Source of the DNA: Solen grandis
Taxonomy: Eukaryota; Mollusca; Bivalvia; Adapedonta; Solenidae
Length of the DNA: 64,000 nucleotides
Assembly (NCBI GenBank): GCA_021229015.1
Contig: CM037781.1
Location: 33,459,525 to 33,523,524, forward strand
Reading direction: 5' to 3'
The translations under genes were made by a program, and so were the position numbers. The notes under the pieces are model-generated. The model did no database searches, was not told the origin of the DNA, and saw only the letters and a list, made by a program, of their open reading frames with translations. This document shows, piece by piece, positions 23,217-36,500 of the stretch (the stretch's first letter is position 1; the number at the start of each line of letters is the position of its first letter).

Positions 23217-24988
23217 AGAATCCAATGGATACATTTCCAGAATGAATAACTAGATAATCAGTTTTATATATTGATTTTCTGTGAATTCTACATACATCAC
23301 AAATAGCAAATGAAAAGTTTCATATTTCAAGGAAACGAAAATATTGGGATATTGTCAGAATAGGAAATCGTAATATTTTTAATTTTATACAGCAACATTT
23401 TACCCCGAAACCGCATATTTTCTACCAAAATAACATTAACATCCTGAACTATTTCTGTCGACATGTCACTCTGACAGTGTGAGTTTTACTAATCATAACA
23501 TCCATCATAAAAGAACACTTGCAAACTATGAAAACGTACGTGAAACTTAACGCAAAGTATCAGTCCTTTTATTCATTTATTATTATTCTTACATCAGCAA
23601 ATGTCTAGCAGTGATTTGCAAATCACCTAGCATTTACATTAACAGTTTGTAGACGTATGTATACAACGTATATGATTAAGATGTAACCCTTTTTCATATG
23701 TTACTGTTTTTCGTAGATAGCTTTTTAGGCAAACAAATCACGACCGTTTCGTAGATGTGTGATACCATGAAAGATAATAAGATTTATCTAGTCATTTGAT
23801 GATGTATTGGTGTCTGGGGATATTTTCGTATGCATAATTCTGTAGTATGAACAAATGAGACAAGAAAGTTTAAGACCAAGGTTCACACGAATTTTTGTCA
23901 AAAAGATAACTGAACACGGAGTGACCGATCATACCTCCAACTGTGTTCCATAGAATACATATACACGTGTAAATATTAGGATCAAAGTGCACAATGCGCT
24001 GAGAGACGGCGACGGGATTAACATTCTAAACCCAGTGTTTCTGAAGTTATTGAAGCAATCACATGACGACAAAAACTCCATCCGCTGTTGCTACAGAAGT
24101 TCTGTTTGTAACATAATAATCCGGAGTAAAGGTCATGAACCTTTCATTCATAAAGAGCTGCATACCTAAGTAGGTCATTCTCTTTCTCTAGTGCTAGCGA
24201 ATTCTATCTGTTGTTTTGTATGTGTAGAAATTGACCAGGTATTTGATTATTTAAGATACTAGAATGTTTGCCTATCTATTTCAAAGTTAAGAAATGCCCT
24301 GGGAGGAACCTAATTCGCCATCATGTAAAATACTGTGTGGACTACATTAGGTCAGTTACATACATACGGAGCACTACTTTTTCTTTTTACAGGAGTCGAT
24401 CTTTATGTACATAAGATGGGTTGCTGTTCTGGTTAAGAAATGTCACGGATATTTTTTTCACGCTTAAAATTGATGCTTCCAGCGCAAAATAATGACAAAA
24501 GAAAACATGTTAACAAACAATAACACACTAAAAGCGGTTACACAAATGATTTAAACGTCTATGTAACATATTCCATTCGTATTCGTTAGTGCAGAATCGC
24601 ATTGCATGGATCCGCACTAAGCGCGGAGAGGTACAGTTAAAAATGTTGTGGAAAATATGCAAATTAGCAAGGCCTTATTTCGTTCTTCAGCATTAGACGG
24701 CTATCGCCGTCTAAAAAACTGCTAAAGGCTTTATCATTTGATGGCATTGACGAATGTTAAATACGATAGGTATATTTCTAGGCCAGGAATGGCAAATTGG
24801 TATGAATGAAATCTATTCCAATCAATTTTAAACGAAATTTTCAGATAAGTTGTCTTGATAAACAAAGACCCTCAATTGTGATTAATTGTTGTGATGTTTG
24901 TATAATGTGAATTTAAAGGACTGACATCCAGTACTGATATTTGGCTACCACTATACGACACAATGCCTTAAATGATACCATATCTTCT
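23217..24988. other. unassigned DNA with one perfect small hairpin
   Basis: No gene could be assigned. A 60-codon + frame at 23987-24169 (begins MHNALRDGDG) is less AT-rich than its surroundings but matches no domain that I can name. A perfect hairpin, TTAGACGGC with its complement across TATC, lies at 24693-24714. In an animal genome it is more likely a repeat relic than a terminator. Confidence 0.35.
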
Positions 24989-25088
24989 NNNNNNNNNNNN
25001 NNNNNNNNNNNNNNNNNNNNNNNNNNNNNNNNNNNNNNNNNNNNNNNNNNNNNNNNNNNNNNNNNNNNNNNNNNNNNNNNNNNNNNNN
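24989..25088. other. assembly gap, 100 N
   Basis: Exactly 100 undetermined bases, the usual placeholder for a gap of unknown size. The missing exon or exons for the first half of the receptor's hormone-binding domain could lie here. The 126-codon minus frame drawn across it is an artefact. Confidence 0.99.
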
Positions 25089-25977
25089 AATCTGAGCGTG
25101 GTTGTTGAAATTCTAAAATACTGATATAAAACTGATGTAAAGCCAGACCAGAAAAAAACATGTTTAATTCCCGTAAAGATAACGTAGCATCAATGTGAAA
25201 GTTATTCATTTTCAAATAGAATAAACGTCGATGCTCGGCATTTTTTCTTCTTTTTTTTTTATACTTGTCGATTGAAAGAGCTTTACTGAACATTAAAAGT
25301 TCAGTTAAAATTCGGAGAATTATTTATTGCAGACGTATAAATCTAAAAATGAATACTATCAAGTTTTATATTCAGTATTATTGCAAAGGGGAAATTGAAA
25401 CAGTTTACACATTCGAAGCAACTAATAAAAAATATAGACGTCAGTATGTTTCTCAGAACAGGACATTGTAAATATTTTAAGGTAAACCATCCATCATTGA
25501 ATCAAGACAAAGTGGTCATGGGAGATTTATAGTAAATGCAAGCCTTTATAGACTTTGATAAAAAAAGAGCTTATAACTGCAACTCGACGGGTGCTTGTAT
25601 CTGCACTGATCTTTTTAAGCATTTGAAGGACCATGATTATTTTTAAATGACGGATGGATTATATTTAGTTTTCTGATATCTGAAGGCAGGTCGGGTAAAA
25701 TAGGAGTTGAACATAAGTAAAAAGAATGGAGTCAGTGATAAACGAAAGTCCCTAAGTTTGAAGATTAAGAAGACATGCATCGATTGAGTAAATGATAAAA
25801 TAAAGAATCGAACGTTCCCCAAACCATACCTCCCCCAAAAAAGAACTCCAAAAGAATATGAAATACAGGATTTTTTTATTCTTTTTCTACATCGGTAGCA
25901 GATTTATACATTTTTTTTAAAAGTATATAAAATGCGTGCGCTAGTTATTATAGCTTACATGTTGTCATATTGTATGT

Positions 25978-26110
25978 AGATAAAGAGTCCCTGTAATGGT
26001 TCCGCTACATTTCGGATCTCATGGTTTTTCACGGAGATAACCAACATAGGTTATCTGGGTAGAACGTAAGTGATCCAAGAAGTAGCGGAACCATTACAGG
26101 GACTTTATCT
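25978..26110. mobile_element. 133-bp MITE with ~30-bp terminal inverted repeats
   Basis: The left end, AGATAAAG-AGTCCCTGTAATGG then TTCCGCTAC, is inverted at the right end, GTAGCGGAACCATTACAGGG then ACTTTATCT. The arms differ by about one inserted base. One end of a related copy is found alone at 32639-32700. Confidence 0.85.
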
Positions 26111-27094
26111 TAAGGAAACACCGTTTTATCATCTACACGATCACTCAAAGAGTTCACAATCAAACAAGGGTTTCTGTATATCCTAACATTAACCAATTCT
26201 TACATTCTTTTACAACGTTTGGGAAATATTTGATTTATACAAAATTTATTCAAATTCTGCTAATGTCATTAGATACTACATCAGCTGGGTTGGAACCAAT
26301 GTTTTTTTTAATCAGTGCACACTACAGCTAGCTCAGTGCGCCTATATTGTCTAAGAAAGACTTATTTGAATGGGGTGATTGTTTGATCCATGGTTGAAGG
26401 TCAGATCGTGCCCTCAACATCTTGTTTATCTTTTGACAAATCTGCAAAGGAACTCCGTATCACATCTTGCCGTTTCAGTTTCTTAGACCTCATCAGTTCA
26501 TAAGCCATAATTATGCATGCAAAGATATCGCCAGACATCGATATATCACGAACTGGCAAGTATTAACTCATTATCTTCAATTCACGTCCGATACAAGAAT
26601 TATCACATTTTTGCCATGTTCTCACCTATCCACAGACAGGGTTCTGTTTGAATATTAGTATTATCATTTTCCTAACAATAAACAATGGGTTGTGAATAAA
26701 CTCTTGTCTAGTCACTTTTAGATGTTTTAAATAATAAATATACTAAAAAATAAGTCAATTAAATTTGTCTGAAATTTTATTTTTAAGCGAATTTATTACA
26801 TTGGAATAGTCCAATGGTTATCCCAGTGTGATATCTTATCGACATTTAAGTATGCGAATATAGACCCATTATGTAGGTTTAAAACTATATATATAAACAT
26901 TACTGTTACATACATTTCAAATTGAGAGTTTAGGCAACCACGAAATATTATTTTTGTAATATTGTTATTATGAAATTGAATGGAAATTAAAGTCCATTGT
27001 TTGGAATGAATTGATAAAAAAAGCTTCAAATCTTTAATTGATAGGTCAGAAAACAGCGAAATTATATATTATATACTGTAATATATAAATTAAT

Positions 27095-27099
<5 letters not shown>

Positions 27100-27138
<39 letters not shown>

Positions 27139-27152
27139 TATATATATATATT
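27100..27152. repeat. (TA)n microsatellite
   Basis: A run of TA dinucleotides with a few AA/TT interruptions. Confidence 0.9.
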
Positions 27153-27415
27153 ATTTTGTTTTGGCGACTATAGATATAATTTTTTGGCGTTTCTTGTACA
27201 ATGAAACTTTTAATTGATTGAACAAGTACAATGTATCATACATTAAAATCTACACTGAAATCAATGTCTCGATTTGAATCTTAGACCCAAAAATCAGACC
27301 GATGTTTACAATTTTCAAGGGTATATGGGGAAAAATTACATCTTGACGAAGGAGTAAATTGTTTTTAAACTTTTTATTTTGACTTCAATGACAATGAACG
27401 ATGTGTTTATTCTAG

Positions 27416-27507
27416 GACATGCCGTGAAGACCTGCCTTAGAAATGGGACCTGGTTACGTAGAAACAACATGGAGTGGACTGACTATACACCGTGTCTCAC
27501 ATACAAG
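27416..27507 (+). CDS. receptor exon: C-terminal half of hormone-receptor (HRM) domain
   Basis: The acceptor is TTCTAG and the donor GTACGT. It reads, after a split codon, HAVKTCLRNGTW, then EWTDYTPCL. Two cysteines (the last two of the usual six), an N-glycosylation sequon (NGT) and the W...WTDYTPC pattern identify the extracellular domain that grips the peptide ligand. It enters in phase 1, so an upstream exon ending one base into a codon must exist. It leaves in phase 0. Confidence 0.88.
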
Positions 27508-30500
27508 GTACGTGTCCTCACTCTGCACTCACAGAAACAAACACACAGATACACACAAACACACACGGTAACGGTTCTGAAAGAGAATTTACTAATTTAG
27601 ATGTTTTGAGTTATATTATCTTGCTATTACTTTGACTGACTTCTGAAAGCACAGTTATCTCATTAAGCCGCCAATCCCATTTCAGTGCGTGTATTTTGGT
27701 CTTTTTATATAATGAATCAATTGAATTTATTATATTGAAAACAATACAACGTAATTGCTACTTATCCTTATGTTTCCTACAACAGCTTCGCAATTAAATC
27801 AGCTAATACTTGCAATTAGGAAGTATAACATGCAACAATTCCGTGTTTTGTATTCCTCTGATTAAAGTTAATACGCAATCTTGGGGTTCACAAGACAGTT
27901 CTTTACCAGTTTAAAAGAAACGAATCGAGTACTACTTAAAGCAGGGAAATATATTTAAAATGAAAATGGGCATGAAATATATGAATATCATAAGTTTTAA
28001 TTAAGACAAAATATACAAAATTAAATAAGAAAACAAAATCCCCAAGTTTTAACACTGAACTTGACTAAAGGTAGGAAGAGAAATGTCAGTCTTAGAAAAT
28101 ATCATGGACTGTATATGGTTAGGTCACACAAAGGCAACAAATTTGAAGTTTTTCTTTTCGTATTAAATTCGAAACATCTGTTGATCCTAGACTATTGCAG
28201 TATTGTATTTAGGTAAATCCGTTATCGCAGGCGCACTTTGTAAAGCGCCAGATTAGTGACATGAAGTCTGTTCTTCGAACCGGCCACGACCTCCGTGATG
28301 ATTTTTTTATTTTAAAATTTCTGACTCAATTGAGAATGCAAGTTTTCAGGGGTTTGTAGTTACTGTTTCTGCATGATTGGCTCATTAACGGAAAACACTT
28401 TACATAACAGGCCGTAATTAATTGAAAATATGATGAAAACGCCATTTAATCTCAATATAATCATTATATTATAATAAGTGATCCTTTTACGTAACTTTAC
28501 AAAACACCTAGGTCAAAGTTCTTCTGTTTGGTTTATAATTCGGACACAAACAATATGAGTCTTCATATTTGTGTGATATACCATCTGTACACATATGTGG
28601 TCGAGTGATTAGAGCGTCCGCCTCTGGAGCGGGAGGTCGTGGGTTCAACCCCCGGCCGCGACATACGAAAATCGTAAAAACAGTACTGTTATAGCTCCCT
28701 TGCTTGGCACTCAGCGTATAAGGGTAGTTCCAGGACTGGTTAGCCCGGTGTCAGGGTAATGTGACTGGGTGTGGTATCATGCCACATGTCTACGGCGTGA
28801 TACTGCAGTGTGGCAGCATTATATCTGTCTCAAGTAGACATCGTCTCCAAATGACTGAAATACTGTCGGTGGGACGTTAAACCCAACAAACAAACAAACA
28901 TATAACATATTCACGTAGAGAACATGCATTGTTTCATATCCCATGATATGTGTGGAAGGAAGTCATTTATTGTAAACGGAAATATTGAATCTCAAGTAAT
29001 CAGATTGCTGATTTGGAAATAATGTTAGATTTTGTAGGTAATATGAAAGACAAAATAGTATGAATAGTATATATCTAATAAATTATCACATAACCGTATT
29101 GTTTTTAACATATATACTTCATTACACTCCGCATTTGAATCTTCTTTAACTGTATGAAAGGTTTTTAAGCAAATTTCTTGTTTCTTGACACGATTATTTA
29201 TATAATGTCATAAATATCATGCTGTTACAAAATCCACCTCAGCAAATTAAATAAAGTTTATTTATTGTAAAAAGTTCGTACATTCTGTATAGTTTATGAT
29301 CATGTTTTTAGATTATTATTTGATTTATTATTTTCTAACAGTTTGATTTCAGGTGTATTTTATACATCTTAATTTGATCACGAATAATACGACGGTAAAT
29401 GAACATTAAATGTCATTCTTTTGCCAACCATCTGTCTGTGTATTAAAAATCAGACTTTCACTTTCTTTTAATAATTAAACTTCTACATTTATAGATTTTT
29501 TTTGTAAAATTTACTACAACAGTTCGTCCTCAGGTAATAATGTCTAAGGTAAGACTCATTAACAAGTAAGTTTTGCCTTCTCATTTACGCTGATAATGGG
29601 CAATACAATTCCACAATTAAAATGTCTGAAAACATGAAAAATAAATCTTCTCATTTTTCACCTTTTTTAAGATATAATTAGATAATAAACATGCCAAAAC
29701 GACTGTTTTTAAAAATAGTTTATGTCAGTTTTTTTTCTTTTCGTCGTATTTGGAAACATCCATGAATTATTGCCTTTTGTCTAGACAATTGCATCCGTGT
29801 ATACTGTATTACTTCACATACTCCATTAATGAAACACTTATCAAACACCAAAACTAGACAGTATTTATGAACGGTAGGCATTTTATGATAAATTTAGACA
29901 CTGCGTTCATTATGACCTATAATCAGCTGTTAAGTTCTTGGCTTGTTTGCACGTCTTCCTCGTGAAGTGAATGCAGATGCTCATCCGGTCTGTCATCAAA
30001 CGACAAGCAAAATTTATCAAAGGAAGTCGCAAATATGTTTATATGCGTTGTATTATGTATTATGATTTTTTTTAATGACATGATTTAAGTGAAACGTCAT
30101 GTGGTACATTATGTGGTATACACTTTTTTCTGATGTTCCATTCATCTTACCTATCCATAGTTTTACATATTTATATTTTTGTCTACATCATACGAAGAAA
30201 AGATAATGGAGCTGTCAGCCCATTGTAATCCATTATTATTAATTATCTTATATATAGATGTATGTATTGTCTTAGGCATTTTTGTTTGTAAAAACAAATT
30301 CGTTCGCAGTATACAATGACTGTACTTAAATGACAAAATACGTTCATTTTCAAAAAATAAAATAAGATTTGATTTTCTCCCATAACTTTACTCGAATTCT
30401 TTTGACATTCTTTTTTTTTTGCTGTATAAATTTGATAAAATCAGTTTCATTTGTTTCACCCGATTTTGTTATTTTTATTAAGCATTTTGCATGCTCTTAA

Positions 30501-33500
30501 ATGGAGATTTTATAAAACTTGTAGAATGAGTTGTGTCGCGCCACGATATCTCAACCACATCCAATATTCTAAGTAAAATGCTACATAATGACTCTACAGG
30601 AGTTGCGAGTGACCATCTACATCGGGCTGGGATGCCAAATTGCGAGTCTGACCCTGCTGATACCAGCGCTCATCGTCTTTCTCCACTACAAGTGAGTTAC
30701 CATCAAACTGCAATGATTTTGTACAACGACCATTATGAAAGCAATATTATTTTCTCAACAAATTGAAACTGATAATATTTGTTTACTTTTTTATGTAACG
30801 ACTGTGCTAAGAAAAATAAAAAAGGTACTTCAGTATGCTATTCAAACGCAAACTATGCTCCTTGGTATCAAATTTAAGTCTGGGATGGTACGAAGCAGGG
30901 CAGGGAGTTAATTAGAGTACTGCATAATATAACAGTCATCTCTTTCTGCTATTTTTTTCTTTACCATCTCCCGTTTTCCTTAAACATTCATGCTGAACCT
31001 CAAACTCAATTAATGCGACATTAAGACATACATACACAACAGTACGATCTCTGCTACATAAAAATACTCCCTAACGACGAAAAAAAAGTTTTCAGTCAAT
31101 ATACTGATAAAAGATAGACCTTACTTAAGGCATTCTACATTCATACTTATACAGAATATCTTTATGAACAATGTATGCACCAGAAAGGTTGGACGACTTC
31201 TGACCAAAGACACACCTTGCCTGTAGAAGGTGCTATATTGAGAAATGTGACGTCGACGCACAATGCCATTTCAACTGCGCCGCACGTCTGATAATTATCT
31301 TATTATGTAATAACTGAATGAAAATAAGTAGTGTTTTTTTGTGTGTAGTTTTCACAAAGAGTGTGGTGATGATAAACACTTTTTTTAAATGCATGGCTTG
31401 TTGTTTTTTTTGTTCTAATGTTGGTGTCCATGAACTTTTTGACCATACCTCGTACATGAATAATGCACCAAACATGGCCAATACAATTTAAATGTTTTCA
31501 TAAAAATGGTTTATATTTTTCACTTTACCGAAAAGCTCTTCTTCATACAAAACATCCATTAAACACCTTATATTTTAAGCTTCAATGTGAACAATGATGT
31601 CCAAATAATGACCTTATTAACATAATTAAAACATTGAGCAATACCCCGAATATTTTTATCATATAAGATGTTCCCTGTGAATGTTTATTTATTTCCGGTT
31701 TCTAACATTTCCAGAACACTGCGGAAGCAGCACCGGATCCGGCTCCACATCAACTTCTTCATCTCTTTCATTTTAAGCGGCTTCTTCTCCATCCTGTGGA
31801 AGTCCCTAGTGACGTATGACAAGCTGACCAATGACAATGTTACAGACACGTTAATACATAAAAACAATGTAAGTCTTTTAATTTCGTTGGTGGGGTGTAC
31901 TTTGCATAGATATCGAGCATGTGTGGTCCTTTTAAGTTATTTCGTTTTGTATGAAAATTTATATAAATTCATCGAAATTCGATATGTGTTAAGGGCGTTT
32001 TTCCGGAGGCAGGATGTCGTGAGTAGAATTTTCGATCGCAACATATTACGATCTTTGAAACTATTAACAATGTCTTCTAAAATATGATTGTACGAAAGCG
32101 TTCCACTTATGCTTAGTATAGTTTCTTACCATTTGTTTAATTTGGACAGGCGTACTGTTTATTTCTGTACTTTGTATATTAGATTTTCTTGAAAAAGATG
32201 GAGTGCTACATTATCACACCGTTTACACATTGGTCACAAATTCCAGAAACCTGAGTGAACAACAAGTTCTTGATCCACAATACTTCTGTTCTTAAACCAA
32301 GAAGTGAGCTACATGTGTCTTTATTAATTAAGTAAGTTTATTTCGGACAGGAATAGAACCTCGAAGCTAATATTTTATGGCATCATGATGAAATGTACTC
32401 GTATAGCATCATATAACGCTTTATGGCATCGTAAAATATCCATAACTTCCAATGTTGACGAAAATCCAAATCGTCTGCATATCTGCCAGTAGTAAATACA
32501 TAAATAAATGTTTATTACTTTATGTGAAAGACAACATTCATTTATCATCTTACATTATGCTTAAACAGCTGTTTCTGGATTCGTATTATTATCGCGTATT
32601 TTCTTATATTTTACACATTACATTTAACTTAAGTTTAAGTCCCTGTAATGGTTCCGCTCCGTCTTCGACCACTTAACTCTACCAAGATTACCAAGGTGCC
32701 CTTATGAAACATGTTTCAATCGCGATTATATAAAAAATCTGATATGAAAAAATAACACTTCATGTCAGATACTATATATTTTCGATGATTACTTTGAAAA
32801 ATACATACATGTAAATAATAACCACGTATATCTTTTAATTTATTATCAATATTATCATCAATAAGAGTAACATCAATACATGTAGGTTGTAAATGCTGCA
32901 AGAAGGATTCTTGCTTTTATTCATACACCTTTCTGGCAAAGTGGTCACTTTATTTAGCAGAGTTTTGTTTTAATCTTTATTGTATTATTATTTGCAGACA
33001 AACCGTCGCTCCATATGAGTTAAACAGCCATATATTTACGTAGAATGATAAACGTTTGGCGCTACATAGGCTTACACGATTTTAAATGTCCATAAATTTC
33101 TTCTCACTAACGCCTTAATTTGCTAATATTACAGGCGGGATGTAAGGTCTTGTCATTCCTGAAGATTTACTTCACTGGAACTAATTATGCGTGGATGTTT
33201 TGTGAAGGATTCTACCTGTACCGGTTGATAGGGAACGCCTTCTCTCCACCCAAGCGTCTACTGCCGCTATATATCGCTGGCTGGGGTAGGTTTATGATTA
33301 ACATTTTTTGTACTGTTAAGTGTATATGCTCGAAAGAATAATTTAAGTCCGCCTGGATATCTAGCTGAGCTTGCAGATGAATAAATAAAAGATCAACTTA
33401 TTCTTAGTATATATAAATTTCCTCGGATCTATCTCGACCGTTTGATTCAAATGATAGTGAAATAATTGGATGGACAATGAATCAAGAGAAATTAAGCTGA

Positions 33501-36500
33501 TATATGTTTAAATTTTCCTTGGGGTCGAATGTGTCCTTTTATCATGAGACAAATGATATATATATATATATAGACAAAAAGTAACTGTAATATATGTTTA
33601 CTGCAATACCGGCAAATGACGTTGCCGAACCCTATCATTGACCGGCCTTATGTGACCAGATCGGCGTCTTCTCTGAACCGTACCACCCCTTGCATAAATA
33701 CCAGCAAAATCTTATAGATTAGCATTAATTGCTCAAGTTCATATACAATGTCTCGCACTGATCACCGTGCTTCAACCGGACAGACAGTCACCAGCTTAAT
33801 TAACCTCAACGCTCAGCCTCGGTATTAAGCTTTACACGTATAACATATAATTGTTCAAGACCACCAACAAAGACTACTAAGATGGAATAAGTCCACTGTT
33901 CCTTCTGTGCTGACTCTTCTAAGATAAGATATTTACCAACGGTTGCCGTTTAACCAAGGGCTTTGGTTTGTCAACTAAAGATGTGCACTCCTTGACGACC
34001 ATGAGCAGAATGACAATTTTAAAAGGAAACTGCGCTATTTATAACGAGCACAGCTCGAGACGGTCCGTAGGCCCTGCTCGCGAAGCGAGCTCTACGGGAA
34101 GACGTAGTTGTATTTGTTTTTATCAAATACTAAAGCTTTGAAAAAATCGCCATCTTGAATGCTTCCCATTGTAGAAATCGGCAAAAAAGTATACCCAAGA
34201 TCTATCTCTCTCGATAGATTTTATTATGTGGTATGTAAAAGAACGATAAACACGCAAAGACCCTTTGGTAATCTTGCTCGTCTGCGAGATAGCAGGGGAT
34301 ATGTAGATGCTGAATTACGATTGGATAAAACATTAAAGGCAATCGATACGATCACGCAATTTTAAAATACTTTAATGATTGAAAACGTACACATTATTGC
34401 ATTTTTTCTCTTCGTAAAACAGACTTTTTTTTCGTCCCATTGTCTAACGTACTACAGTAATACTAACCTCTCGGACTGTAATGAATTTATTACAAAAAAA
34501 AAACTTTTTGAAAGAAATGAATATAAGTTTAAACCTTAGACATTTTCTTTGTAAATCACTTCTTGAAATACATAACATCGAGGCATTTTAAAGTCTACAC
34601 AATACAGTGTGGTACACACGACGTACAACTGCTTACTCCATAAAATACGTATCTGTCACTGTGACATTTATGATTAAAAACATGCATATTTAATCTACAG
34701 ATCTTTATTCCAAGGATCTTCCCGAAAATCTTTTGGATCTAATTGTATCTAAATTTTGCTATACCATTATTATTTTTAATAAATCTTATAGATCTACATG
34801 TAATTTATATTCCGCCCCCGATCTCTCTCATAAATAAGGTAAAACAAGATCCAAAAGATTTTCAGAAAGATTCTTAGATTAAAGATGTAGTCGATCTATG
34901 CGTGTTGTTCAGATATATTTTATCAATGAAGCAATGTTTCAGTAAGACCCACGTATTCTTTTTTTTTCCTTTTACAAAATGGAAAACATTCTACTCATTT
35001 CAGCCCTGAAATAACCCTATATTTTATTTTGTATGTATGTAATTTATATGCATGTTCTTGGTTAAAGTATTAGTATTTTTTGTCATGTAATTGATAAAAC
35101 ACACAATTCCCTCACATAAATTTGGGGGGGGGGGGGGTTTCTTTAAATGATTGATTATTCAGGTTGGGACCACACGCATCCTGTAAATATGCAATCAACT
35201 ATATAAGATGTTTTTCAATCTAGTCAGTTTGATATTGTTAATGTCTTTCCCCTTAAAAATTTTTTTTTTTACAAATATTGTATGTACTGTATAATAAGGC
35301 TTATTTTATCCAGTATGATATGTTCATATATCCATTAAGTGTGAGAAATAATAGAATTTATTTTTTCTGCATTTTTTTTTTGTCGGGGGAAGGGGGTCAC
35401 TAGTTTGTCTAGCCACCCCTATAACTTATCAGGGTCTCTTTACTATTAAAATATAACGAGACCATGAATTAATTGATATTGGTGAGCATTATGTGTAAAC
35501 AGAGGATATTCTAAAAATATGTAGGTCCTGGTGTAAAGTATCCTCAAGTATCTTTTCAGTCTCAACATATTTGTTATATTGAGCTACGTACATTTTCGCG
35601 ATATTTTACCGCAATTTGACAGGAAAAACAACAATAATTTACAAAATTGATCGATCTTTGTTTTCAAACTGTTATTTTCTATTTTTTCTTGAATGTTAGG
35701 GAAAAAGATACAAAACATCCATTTAATAAAGAAATTTCGAATTAATATCATTTTCACTGTTGCATTTTTTTTCGAACTACCCGTTAAATCTACGATAACT
35801 CTCAGCTAGCAGATGATAACAGATTTATGCAAGCCAAGATCTGCCATGCGCTCAGTGAAGGCGGCCATTAGCAATTACGATTTGGTAATCTGCTTGATTA
35901 TCTTTATTTAATTCTTTGACTTATACAATCATGTACATCGTCAATACATAATCCTATGAACGGACGTCATTTAGTTGTAATTACCTGAAAGCAAAATTTA
36001 AACTTGATAATTATAAAACAGCATGCCCATTTATCCCGTGTAGAGGGGTTTTACGCACAAAACTGGCAATGTACCCACACATTTGCGGGGCTTTTTATAT
36101 GAAGGGAAAACAGCACTTGTATCCCAAGTTACAAAACTTAGTAGGTACCCTGTGATGAAATTACCACTGTGAGTATGATGTTTCTTGTTCTCGTTTGGAT
36201 CGTCTTGAACTTTGCACTCCATTCTACGCTGTTATGGAGAACACAGAACTTCAAATTTTGTTTATAGGTATTTCTATTATGTCCACCATACTCGTGAAAG
36301 ACCCGTTTTGAGTTCATTAACTTGAACTGAAGACGCCATTTCTGAAATAATATTTTTGACTGTTGTTGGTTTTGGACAATTTTTTTTTTAAAATTTGTTT
36401 TCAGTTATCATTGATAATTATTACATTTGAAGGGAATAAACTGATGCAATCGTGAATATATTCAATATAAAGGTGGGGAATTGTTGTCTCATAGTCTTAT

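Larger units (their letters stand above)
25089..27415. other. unassigned AT-rich DNA upstream of the first recognised receptor exon
   Basis: I looked for an exon with the C...WD..CWP pattern of the hormone-receptor domain and did not find one. A MITE (25978-26110) and a TA microsatellite (27100-27152) are listed separately. A weak tRNA-like string, TAGCTCAGTGCGCC ... GTTTGATCC, lies near 26331-26390 and may be a decayed SINE head. Confidence 0.4.

Noticed and set aside
24693..24714. Rho-independent-type terminator
   Set aside because: A perfect hairpin, but in an animal genome with no gene next to it; more likely a repeat remnant.
28215..28305. Second tRNA-like string (GGCGC/GCGCC stem, TTCGAACCGG)
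   Set aside because: Only a stem and a B-box-like string are seen, with no A-box at the right distance; too weak to list as RNA gene or SINE.
28597..28668. tRNA-Gln gene
   Set aside because: The A and B boxes and an anticodon loop are visible, but the acceptor stem does not close and the sequence continues into a SINE body and tail.
33590..34020. Possible long terminal repeat (TGCATAAATACC TATA-like string, GC-richer block)
   Set aside because: No second copy, no TG...CA ends and no primer-binding site were found in the window.
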